This document shows, in pieces, positions 43,696 through 50,955 of a stretch of 64,000 nt of DNA; within the stretch, counting starts at the first letter, position 1, and every line of letters starts with the position of its first letter. The position numbers were made by a program, and so were the translations under genes. Source of the stretch: Terrabacter terrigena (GTDB taxonomy: Bacteria; Actinomycetota; Actinomycetes; Actinomycetales; Dermatophilaceae); NCBI RefSeq assembly GCF_042676085.1, contig NZ_JBHTKH010000005.1:258441-322440 (forward strand), given 5' to 3'. The notes under the pieces were generated by a model. The model did no database searches. It saw nothing but the letters and a program-made list of their open reading frames with translations, and was not told the DNA's origin.

Positions 43696-44652
43696 TCAGG
43701 ACGCATTGCCTCGTCGGCGAGCCCGTGGTTCGGCCGATGCCGCACCGGCCGGACGCGCCTCGGCGATGCGGGCGAACGCCGTGATGTCGAGCTGCTCGCC
43801 GCGTGTCCTCGGGTCGATGCCGGCCGCGACCAGCGCCTGCTCGGCGGCGTCGGCCGAGCCGGCCCAGGACGCGAGCGCGCCGCGCAGCGCCTTGCGCCGC
43901 TGGAGGAAGGCGGCGTCGATGCACCGGAAGACGTCCTGGCGCGAGGCCGTGGTCTTCGGCGGTTTGCGCCGCCGCATCGAGACGAGGCCAGAGTCGACGT
44001 TGGGCGCCGGCCAGAAGACGTTGCGCCCCACCCGGCCGGCGAGCTCGACGTCGGCGTACCAGGCGGCCTTGAGGCTGGGGACGCCGTAGATCTTGCCTCC
44101 CGGCTTGGCCGCGAGCCGCTCGGCGACCTCGAGCTGCACCATGACGAGGACGCGCTCGATCGTCGGGAAGTGCTCGAGGAACGACAGCACGACGGGGACC
44201 GAGATGTTGTAGGGCAGGTTGGCGACCAGGGCCGTCGGGTCGGGACCGGGCAGCTTCGTGACCGTCAGTGCGTCGGCCGCGACGAGGCGGAGCCGGCCGG
44301 CGTTGTCGGGCTGGAGTCTGCGGACCGTCTCCTCGAGCGCGCCCGCGAGCCGCGGGTCCACCTCGACGGCCGTGACCGCCTTGACGACGGGCAGCAGTGC
44401 GAGCGTGAGGGACCCTAGGCCGGGGCCGACCTCGACGACGACGTCGGAGGCCCCGACACCGGCCACGCGCACGATCTTGCGCACCGTGTTCGCGTCGACG
44501 ACGAAGTTCTGGCCCCACTGCTTGGTCGGCCGGACCTCGAGCCTCTCGGCGAGCTCGCGGACCTGGGCGGGGCCCAGGAGCGCGGCGTCGTCGGCCGGCG
44601 CGGCGTCGTCGGCCGGCGCGGCGTCAGGCGCCACGGCGTCCTTCTTCGTCAT
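43696..44652 (-). CDS. rsmA: 16S rRNA dimethyladenosine transferase RsmA/KsgA
   Basis: 318 residues. LEVRPTKQWGQNFVVDANTVRKIV is the family start, VVVEVGPGLGSLTLALL the SAM motif and VANLPYNISVPVVL motif IV (NLPYN). It dimethylates two adjacent adenosines near the 16S 3' end in late 30S assembly. The first ~30 residues carry an APADDA duplication (direct repeat in DNA), not seen in typical KsgA. ATG 44652 lies 6 nt after TAGGGT. Downstream of rpfB as in most actinobacteria, but separated from it by a hairpin. Confidence 0.95.
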   Translation of the reverse strand: MTKKDAVAPDAAPADDAAPADDAALLGPAQVRELAERLEVRPTKQWGQNFVVDANTVRKIVRVAGVGASDVVVEVGPGLGSLTLALLPVVKAVTAVEVDPRLAGALEETVRRLQPDNAGRLRLVAADALTVTKLPGPDPTALVANLPYNISVPVVLSFLEHFPTIERVLVMVQLEVAERLAAKPGGKIYGVPSLKAAWYADVELAGRVGRNVFWPAPNVDSGLVSMRRRKPPKTTASRQDVFRCIDAAFLQRRKALRGALASWAGSADAAEQALVAAGIDPRTRGEQLDITAFARIAEARPAGAASAEPRARRRGNAS

Positions 44653-44667
44653 GCGCCCACCCTATGG
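44648..44667 (-). promoter_or_regulatory. rsmA leaderless promoter/start, identical to ispE's
   Basis: Same 20 bp as at 43661-43680 with TAGGGT (44664-44659) 6 nt before the ATG. It follows the hairpin that ends rpfB, so rsmA likely has its own promoter. Confidence 0.6.
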
Positions 44668-44674
44668 CCACGAC

Positions 44675-44743
44675 CGAAAGAGCAGCCCGTCCCCGGTCAG
44701 CGCAGCTGCACTGAACCTCGAAGGGGGACGGACTGCTCTTTCG
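44675..44743 (-). terminator. Hairpin of the CGAAAGAGCA family, copy 3
   Basis: Arms 44675-44694 and 44724-44743 pair over 19 of 20 positions around a 29-nt loop with its own CAGC/GCTG dyad. Lies after rpfB and before rsmA. Confidence 0.75.
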
Positions 44744-44764
44744 ACGGCCCGGACGATCAGGTCG

Positions 44765-45913
44765 TCAGGGCTTGCACTGCCACTGCGACGTGCCGTTGTC
44801 GGCGTAGACGCGGTTGGCGACCGTGATCTGCTGCTCGCGGCTGGCGAGGTCGGCGCGCGAGGCGAAGTCGCCACCGCCGTAGCCGAGCCACGTGGAGGTC
44901 AGGAACTGCAGACCGCCGTAGTAGCCGTTGCCGGTGTTGATGTGCCAGTTGCCGCTCGACTCGCACTGGGCGATCGAGTCCCACATGGAGGCGCGGGCCA
45001 GGTTGAGGCCGGCACCCGACGACGAGCCACCGGTGCTGGCGGTCGGCGCGGGGGCAGCGGCCGGGGCCGGGGCCGGGCGTGACTTGGTGCCCACGAGAAG
45101 GACCCGGTCGACCGGAGCCTTGGTGACCGTGGAGGCGATGGTCCTGCGGCTCACGACCGTTCCGTCGATGACGGTCGCACGCGAGGTCACGACGCGCGTG
45201 CCGGCGACACCTGCGCGGGACACCTTGGTCTGGTCGGAGTAGAGGTCGTTGGTCTTCGTGCGCGTCGTGCCGAAGGCGATCGACTGCGTGGACCTCGTGT
45301 CCTTGGTCTGGACGCGCTGGACGGCGACCTTCGCGCCGTTCGTGAGGCGCGTCGTGACCGGCGGGTTGACCTTGTCGGCTTTGCCGAGGCGCACGCCGAG
45401 CTGGGTCAGGGCCTCGCCGACGGTGGCCGCAGCCACGGTCTTCTTCGTCGTCTTGCCGTCGGCCGTGACCGTGACGGCCTTGGGCGTCACGATGGTCAGC
45501 GACAGGCCCTGACGACCGATGGTCTGCGAGCGCGAGGCGGAGAGGCGCGCACCGTCGCCGCGGAGACCCAGCGCGAGCAGAGCTCCGTCGACCGTGGTCT
45601 CGGTGGTGCGGATCTGGCGCGTCTTGCCGTCGACGGTGAGGCTCAGCATGCGGGCGTACTTGACGGTGATCGACTCACCGTCGTCGACGGTGCTGCCGGT
45701 GGCCGGCACGACGACGTCGCCGGGCTTGACCTCGATGCCCTGGCCGGCGAGCACGTCACCGACGGTGCGGGTGCCGAAGAACTGGGCGGTCGACGAGGTG
45801 CCGTCGACCGAGAGGTTCACGGTCTTGTCGAGCTGTGCGGCGCCGACGGCGCCACCGGTGAGGACGACGGCCGCGCCAGTGGCGGCCAGGATCTTGGCGT
45901 TGCGAGAAATCAA
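44765..45913 (-). CDS. rpfB: Resuscitation-promoting factor RpfB
   Basis: 382 residues. A short N-terminal membrane anchor (ILAATGAAVVLTGGAVGAAQL), DUF348-like repeats (TVGDVLAGQGIEVKPGD, TVDGALLALGLRGDG, TVGEALTQLGVRLGKAD), a G5 domain at about 195-275, an Ala/Pro linker, and the lysozyme-like Rpf domain at the end (MWDSIAQCESSGNWHINTGNGYYGGLQF) with its catalytic Glu in QCESSGNW. It cleaves peptidoglycan to wake dormant cells. TTG 45913 is the start. No c-di-AMP riboswitch was recognisable in the 185-bp leader. Confidence 0.95.
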   Translation of the reverse strand: MISRNAKILAATGAAVVLTGGAVGAAQLDKTVNLSVDGTSSTAQFFGTRTVGDVLAGQGIEVKPGDVVVPATGSTVDDGESITVKYARMLSLTVDGKTRQIRTTETTVDGALLALGLRGDGARLSASRSQTIGRQGLSLTIVTPKAVTVTADGKTTKKTVAAATVGEALTQLGVRLGKADKVNPPVTTRLTNGAKVAVQRVQTKDTRSTQSIAFGTTRTKTNDLYSDQTKVSRAGVAGTRVVTSRATVIDGTVVSRRTIASTVTKAPVDRVLLVGTKSRPAPAPAAAPAPTASTGGSSSGAGLNLARASMWDSIAQCESSGNWHINTGNGYYGGLQFLTSTWLGYGGGDFASRADLASREQQITVANRVYADNGTSQWQCKP

Positions 45914-46057
45914 AACACTCCGAACGTCGATCTATCCGGGTGCAACGCGCTCTCGAGCCACTCTCCTCACGCCGTCGGGAGGAGGTCGATGCGGGGCGGC
46001 AACCGGCCAACAGTCGACCAGACTGACCGATGGCCGTCACAAAGGTCAAATTTCGAT

Positions 46058-46088
46058 AACGACGACCGGTCCGGCTGGACCCGTCGTT
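46058..46088 (-). terminator. Terminator after tatD
   Basis: AACGACG/CGTCGTT and GGTCC/GGACC stems (46058-46072/46077-46088) with one bulge. On the minus strand the hairpin is followed by TTATCGAAATTT. Confidence 0.6.
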
Positions 46089-46098
46089 CCCGGGTGCG

Positions 46099-46980
46099 CT
46101 AGGCGGTTTGTCCGACTCGTTCGGCGCTCCACGGGCCGTACACGCGTTCACTGTTCTCCGACACCGCGCGGCACAGGCTCGGGACGTCGATGTTGAGCAC
46201 ACCGGCCATCGCGCGGATGGTCAGCGGCACGAGGAACGACGCGTTCGTCGCCCCCCGGTGCGGGGCCGGCGCGAGGTAGGGGGCGTCGGTCTCCACGAGC
46301 ACCCGGTCGAGCGGGATCGCCGTGAGCGCGTCGCGCAGGTCACGGGCGTTCTTGAAGGTCACGGTGCCGGCGAAGCTGAGGTAGTAGCCGCGCTCGACGC
46401 ACTCGCGCGCCATCGTGAGGTCACCGGAGAAGCAGTGCAGCACGGTGTGCTCGGGCGCGCCCTCCTCCTCGAGGATGCGGAGCACGTCGTCGTGGGCGTC
46501 GCGGTCGTGGATCTGCATCGCCTTGCCCAGCCGCTTGGCCAGGTCGATGTGCCAGCGGAAGGCATCCCGCTGGACCGGCACCCCCTCGGGACCGGTGCGG
46601 AAGTAGTCGAGCCCGGTCTCGCCGATGACGCGGATGCGCTCGTGGGCGGCGTGGCGCTCGACGGTTGCGTATGCCGTCTTCAACGTGCCAGCAGCAGCCA
46701 GCCGAGGAACTTCGTTGGGGTGCAAGGCGATTCCCCCGACAAGCTCGGGGTTTCGCTCGATGGCGTCCATCGTGAACGCGATGCCGTCGAGGTCGCATCC
46801 GACCTGCACGAGCCGGGTCACGCCGACCGCGCGGGCACGTCTGATCGCGTCGGCGACGTCGAACGGCTCGTCGCCCTCGCGCGTGATGTCGAGGTGGACG
46901 TGGTTGTCGACGACGTCGATGGGCAGCGGGTCTGGCAGGTGCTCCGGCAGGCCGCGCTGCCCCGACGCGTGCGGCGTCAT
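46099..46980 (-). CDS. tatD: TatD family metal-dependent hydrolase
   Basis: 293 residues, TIM-barrel amidohydrolase. VDNHVHLDI carries the first metal pair, RVIGETGLDYFRTG the Glu, QIHDRDAHDDVLRIL and LHCFSGD further ligands, and VLVETDAPYLAPAPHRG the final Asp. It acts as a DNA exonuclease or D-aminoacyl-type hydrolase in other bacteria; its role here is not defined by context. ATG 46980 overlaps the metG stop by 4 nt, as in many genomes. Confidence 0.94.
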   Translation of the reverse strand: MTPHASGQRGLPEHLPDPLPIDVVDNHVHLDITREGDEPFDVADAIRRARAVGVTRLVQVGCDLDGIAFTMDAIERNPELVGGIALHPNEVPRLAAAGTLKTAYATVERHAAHERIRVIGETGLDYFRTGPEGVPVQRDAFRWHIDLAKRLGKAMQIHDRDAHDDVLRILEEEGAPEHTVLHCFSGDLTMARECVERGYYLSFAGTVTFKNARDLRDALTAIPLDRVLVETDAPYLAPAPHRGATNASFLVPLTIRAMAGVLNIDVPSLCRAVSENSERVYGPWSAERVGQTA

Positions 46981-48812
46981 GCGCTGTGGGCCGGGTCCGG
47001 CGTGGCGGGGTCTGCCAGGCGGGCCCGCTCGTCCTCGACGACCTGGTCGGGGTCGAGCTTGGTGAAGACGCCGGTGGGCTTGGCGATCGGCGTCCCGGGC
47101 ACCACCGGCCGTGACTCCCAGCGCGGCGTCCCGGAGTACTCGCCGGTGATGACGGGGTAGGCGCGGGCGTCGTCGTCGAGGTCGCTCACCATGTCGAGAC
47201 GCGGCATCGGCATGAACTCGCCCTCGCCGCCGAGGACGGCGTGGACGCGGTTGGCGGCGTGCGGCAGGAACGGCGAGATGAGCGTGTTGATGTCGCTGAC
47301 CGCCTGCACGAGCGTGTGCAGCACCGTCGCGAGCCGCTCTCGCTGGTGGTCGCCCTTGAGCTTGAACGGCTCGGTGCGCGAGACGTACGCGTTGGCCTCA
47401 CCGACCACGCGCATGACCTCCGCGAGGGCTGCCTTCTGGCGGTGCCGCTCGAGCGAGGCGCCGACGGTCGCGAACGCACCCCGCACGGTAGCGAGCAGCT
47501 CCTCGTCGACGGGCTCGACGGCATACGACCTCGGGATCTCGCCGAAGCTCTTCGCGATCATCGCGGCCGTGCGGTTGACGAGGTTGCCCCAGCCGGCGAC
47601 GAGCTCGCTGTTGTTGCGCTGGACGAACTCGGCCCACGAGAAGTCGGCGTCCTGGTTCTCGGGACCGGCCGCGCAGATGAAGTAGCGGATCGGGTCCGGG
47701 CCGTAGCGGGCGACGATGTCCTGGACGTAGATGACGTGCTTGCGGCTCGTCGAGAACTGCTTGCCCTCGAGGGTCATGAACTCCGACGCCACGACCTCGG
47801 TGGGCAGGTTGAGCACGCCGTACGTGCCGGGCTCTCCACCCTTGTCGCCCTTGCCGGCGTAGCCGAGCAGCTCGGCCGGCCAGATCTGGCTGTGGAAGGT
47901 GATGTTGTCCTTGCCCTGGAAGTAGTAGGACACGGCGCCCGGGTCGTTCCACCACTCGCGCCAGCGGTCCTCCTGGCCGGGCCCGAGGCGGCGGGCCCAC
48001 TCGATCGAGGCAGAGAGGTAGCCGACGACGGCGTCGAACCACACGTAGAGGCGCTTGGTCGGGTTGTCCTCCCACCCCTCGAGCGGGATCGGGATGCCCC
48101 AGTCGATGTCGCGCGTCATGGCGCGGGGACGCACGTCCTTGAGGAGGTTCTTGGAGAACTTGATGACGTTGGGGCGCCAGGTGCCGGAGGCCTCGCGGCC
48201 GTCGAGCCACTCCCCCAACGCGTCGGCGAGCGCAGGCAGGTCGAGAAAGAAGTGCTGGGTCTCGATGAACTCGGGCGTCTCGCCGTTGATCTTGCTGCGA
48301 GGGTTGATCAGCTCGTCGGCGTCGAGCTGGTTGCCGCAGTTGTCGCACTGGTCGCCGCGCGCCTCGGGGAAGCTGCAGATCGGGCAGGTGCCCTCGATGT
48401 AGCGGTCGGGCAGGGTGCGCCCGGTCGACGGGCTGATGGCACCCTTCGTGGTCTGCTCGATCATGTAGCCGTTGGCGTGCACCTGACGGAACAGCTCCTG
48501 GACGACGGCGTAGTGGTTGCGCGTCGTCGTGCGCGTGAACAGGTCGTAGGACAGACCGAGGTCGGTGAGGTCCTGGGCGATGACGGCGTTGTACTTGTCG
48601 ACGAGCTGCTGGGGCGTGACGCCCTCCTCCTCGGCGAGCACGAGGATCGGCGTGCCGTGCTCGTCGGTGCCCGAGACCATGAGGACGTCGTGGCCGGCCA
48701 TCCGCATGTACCTGCTGAAGACGTCGGAGGGCACGCCGAAACCGGCCACGTGGCCGATGTGGCGCGGGCCGTTGGTGTACGGCCAGGCGACGGCAGACAG
48801 GACATGGCTCAT
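46977..48812 (-). CDS. metG: Methionyl-tRNA synthetase
   Basis: 611 residues. The HIGH motif is in NGPRHIGHVAG, the zinc knuckle in GTCPICSFPEARGDQCDNCGNQLD, and the KMSKS-equivalent is KQFSTSR (about residue 330). An anticodon-binding helical domain follows; the C-terminal dimerisation domain of E. coli MetG is absent, as in mycobacteria. ATG 48812 starts MSHVLSAVAWPYTNG and lies 8 nt after TAGGAT; three extra upstream codons are unlikely. It heads the metG-tatD unit. Confidence 0.96.
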   Translation of the reverse strand: MSHVLSAVAWPYTNGPRHIGHVAGFGVPSDVFSRYMRMAGHDVLMVSGTDEHGTPILVLAEEEGVTPQQLVDKYNAVIAQDLTDLGLSYDLFTRTTTRNHYAVVQELFRQVHANGYMIEQTTKGAISPSTGRTLPDRYIEGTCPICSFPEARGDQCDNCGNQLDADELINPRSKINGETPEFIETQHFFLDLPALADALGEWLDGREASGTWRPNVIKFSKNLLKDVRPRAMTRDIDWGIPIPLEGWEDNPTKRLYVWFDAVVGYLSASIEWARRLGPGQEDRWREWWNDPGAVSYYFQGKDNITFHSQIWPAELLGYAGKGDKGGEPGTYGVLNLPTEVVASEFMTLEGKQFSTSRKHVIYVQDIVARYGPDPIRYFICAAGPENQDADFSWAEFVQRNNSELVAGWGNLVNRTAAMIAKSFGEIPRSYAVEPVDEELLATVRGAFATVGASLERHRQKAALAEVMRVVGEANAYVSRTEPFKLKGDHQRERLATVLHTLVQAVSDINTLISPFLPHAANRVHAVLGGEGEFMPMPRLDMVSDLDDDARAYPVITGEYSGTPRWESRPVVPGTPIAKPTGVFTKLDPDQVVEDERARLADPATPDPAHSA

Positions 48813-48940
48813 GGCGAGCAATCCTAGGCGGGCAGCGTGGACGGTCGCGCACGAGTTGTCGCAGGGCGTCCCCCGCCCCGGGCTGCACCCCGTCGCGAAG
48901 GTTCAATCCGGAGGGCGCGGCCACGGGGTATGACGGGGGA

Positions 48941-49372
48941 ATGACTGGTCATGTTGCACACGCGAAGGTCACCGTCGACGCCACGCCGCAGCAGGCATGG
49001 CGAGCCCTCACCGACCCTGCCGAGATCAGCAGGTGGATGGTCGGCACCGAGGTGAGCACCGACTGGCAGGTCGGCAGCCCGATCACGTGGCGGGGTGAGT
49101 TCGCCGGAAAACCGTACGAGGACAAGGGCGAGGTGCTCGAGGTCGAGGAGCCGAGGCGCCTGTCCATGACCCACTTCAGCCCGCTCATGGGCGACGACGT
49201 GCCCGAGAACTACCACACGGTCACCTACACGCTCGAGGGCAGCGACGACGGCGCACCCACCACCGTCACCCTCGAGCAGGACGGCAACGACTCGGAGGAG
49301 CAGGCCGAGACGTTCTCCCAGAACTGGCAGAGCATGCTCGACGCCTTCAAGGAGACCGTCGAGAAGTCCTGA
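48941..49372 (+). CDS. SRPBCC (AHSA1-like) family protein
   Basis: 143 residues with a START-like helix-grip fold: AKVTVDATPQQAWRALTDPAEISRWM, VGSPITWRGEF, GEVLEVEEPRRLSMTHFSP, VTYTLEGSDDGAPTTVTLEQDGN, and a long C-terminal helix (NWQSMLDAFKETVEKS). Such proteins bind small hydrophobic ligands or act as co-chaperones; the function here is unknown. ATG 48941 lies 6 nt after TATGAC. It ends before a 21-bp terminator shared with OsmC. Confidence 0.85.
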   Translation: MTGHVAHAKVTVDATPQQAWRALTDPAEISRWMVGTEVSTDWQVGSPITWRGEFAGKPYEDKGEVLEVEEPRRLSMTHFSPLMGDDVPENYHTVTYTLEGSDDGAPTTVTLEQDGNDSEEQAETFSQNWQSMLDAFKETVEKS

Positions 49373-49394
49373 GCCGCAAGGATGCTCCCGCTCG

Positions 49395-49441
49395 GAGCAC
49401 AGGTGTGCCGCCCGGCTCGGCCGGGCGGCATACCTGTGCTC
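49395..49441. terminator. Bidirectional terminator, 21-bp stem
   Basis: Arms 49395-49415 and 49421-49441 pair fully with one G-T wobble and a 5-nt loop (CTCGG). Between converging SRPBCC and OsmC genes. Confidence 0.85.
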
Positions 49442-49454
49442 GCAGGCTCGCGGG

Positions 49455-49880
49455 TCAGGCGAGCTTGGCCTCGAGGCTGATCGGCACGGCCTTGAGCGCC
49501 TGGCTCACCGGGCAGTTGGCCTTGGCGTCCTCGGCGGCGGTCTGGAAGTCCTCGGCCGAGATGCCGGGCACCTCGCCGACGACCGACAGCTTGATCTCGG
49601 TGATGCCCGTGCCGGGCACGAAGGTCACCTCGGCCGTCGTGTCGAGCGTCGTGGGCGGCGTGCCCGCCTTGGCGAGACCGTTCGAGAAGGCCATCGAGAA
49701 GCAGGACGAGTGCGCCGCCGCGATGAGCTCCTCGGGGCTCGTCTTGCCGTTGGCCTGCTCCGCACGGGAGGGCCAGTTCACGTCGTACGTGCCGATGCCG
49801 GAGCTCTCGAGGCTGACCTGGCCGGAGCCCTCGAAGAGGGAGCCCTCCCAGTGCGTGCTGGCAGTGCGCGTGGTGCCCAT
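49455..49880 (-). CDS. OsmC-type peroxiredoxin
   Basis: 141 residues. The two redox cysteines are present: SSCFSMAFSNGLAKAG and DAKANCPVSQALKAVP. TSPEELIAAAHSSC precedes the first. OsmC/Ohr proteins reduce organic hydroperoxides with lipoylated or thiol donors; the TRTASTHWEGSLFEGSGQV start is OsmC rather than Ohr. ATG 49880 is supported by GAAGGAG 5 nt upstream. The 142-bp gap to rsmI holds no gene. Confidence 0.9.
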   Translation of the reverse strand: MGTTRTASTHWEGSLFEGSGQVSLESSGIGTYDVNWPSRAEQANGKTSPEELIAAAHSSCFSMAFSNGLAKAGTPPTTLDTTAEVTFVPGTGITEIKLSVVGEVPGISAEDFQTAAEDAKANCPVSQALKAVPISLEAKLA

Positions 49881-50022
49881 CGGTTCTCCTTCGCTGTCAG
49901 GGTCGGTCACGGTTCGGGGCCGCGACGCGGTACGTCACCACCGTATGGGGATTCGCGACCGAAACAAGGGGCGGCCGACCCGCGGGACGGCTCCCGCGTG
50001 TGTCGGTGGCGCCGGGGAAGGC

Positions 50023-50853
50023 TCAGCGGGCGGCGAGCGACGCGTCGTAGAGCGCCTTCTTCGACAGCCCGGTGCGCGAGGCCACGTCGGCTGCGACGTC
50101 CTTCAGACGCTCCCCCGCGTCGACGCGCTGCCGTATGCCGGCCACGGCGTCCTCGAGCGACGGCACCGCGCGCTCGGCGCCCGCCACGACGACCGTGATC
50201 TCGCCCTTGACGCCCTCGGACGCCCACACGGCAAGGTCCGCGAGGGTGCCGCGGCGCACCTCCTCGTAGGTCTTGGTCAGTTCGCGACAGACGGCGGCCC
50301 GTCGGTCAGGACCGAAGGCGTCGCGCATCGCGGCGAGGGTCTCGGCCAGACGGTGCGGGGCCTCGAAGAAGACGAGGGTGCGGCGCTCGTCGGCCACGTC
50401 GGCGAGAACTCGGGCCCGCTCTCCCGGCTTGCGCGGCAGGAACCCGTCGAAGCAGAACCGGTCGACGGGCAGCCCCGACACGGCGAGCGCCATGAGGACC
50501 GCGCTCGGCCCGGGGACGCAGGTGACGCGTACGCCGGACTCGACCGCGGCGGCGACGAGCCGGTAGCCGGGGTCGGAGACCGACGGCATACCGGCGTCGG
50601 TGACGACCAGCACGCGCTCCCCGGCGACGAGTCGCTCGACGAGGTCAGGTGTGCGGGACGCCTCGTTGTGCTCGTGGTAGCTGACGACCGCGCCCGTGGT
50701 GGTGACCCCGAGGTCGGCGAGCAGGCGCCGGAGCCGGCGGGTGTCCTCGGCCGCGACGACGTCGGCGGTGGCGAGCTCCTCGGCGAGCCGCGGCGCCGCG
50801 TCACGGGGGTCGCCGATCGGGGTGGCGGCCAGGACGAGGGTGCCGGTGGTCAT
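50023..50853 (-). CDS. rsmI: 16S rRNA (cytidine-1402-2'-O)-methyltransferase RsmI
   Basis: 276 residues, tetrapyrrole-methylase fold. TLVLAATPIGDPRDAAPRLAEEL, AAEDTRRLRRLL, VVSYHEHNEASRTPDL, VLVVTDAGMPSVSDPGYRLV and CVPGPSAVLMALAVSGLP are the family motifs. It methylates C1402 of 16S rRNA. ATG 50853 lies 6 nt after CAGGAT, close to the leaderless pattern. Often divergent from pmt in actinobacteria; here pmt is 8 kb away. Confidence 0.94.
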   Translation of the reverse strand: MTTGTLVLAATPIGDPRDAAPRLAEELATADVVAAEDTRRLRRLLADLGVTTTGAVVSYHEHNEASRTPDLVERLVAGERVLVVTDAGMPSVSDPGYRLVAAAVESGVRVTCVPGPSAVLMALAVSGLPVDRFCFDGFLPRKPGERARVLADVADERRTLVFFEAPHRLAETLAAMRDAFGPDRRAAVCRELTKTYEEVRRGTLADLAVWASEGVKGEITVVVAGAERAVPSLEDAVAGIRQRVDAGERLKDVAADVASRTGLSKKALYDASLAAR

Positions 50854-50955
50854 GCCGTCATCCTGTCAGGGCGGTCGCAGGGCCGGTCCGTGAGACGCGC
50901 ATTCCCCCATGTGGACCGGAAACCACGCCGAAACGTGCACGGGATAGACAGGAGC

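Noticed and set aside
45914..46098. c-di-AMP (ydaO) riboswitch before rpfB
   Set aside because: The conserved ydaO core was not recognisable and the region is only 185 bp; a proper covariance search (Rfam) would be needed.
49405..50955. 500-residue upstream extension of ppc
   Set aside because: Runs antisense through OsmC and RsmI; not part of the PEPC family.
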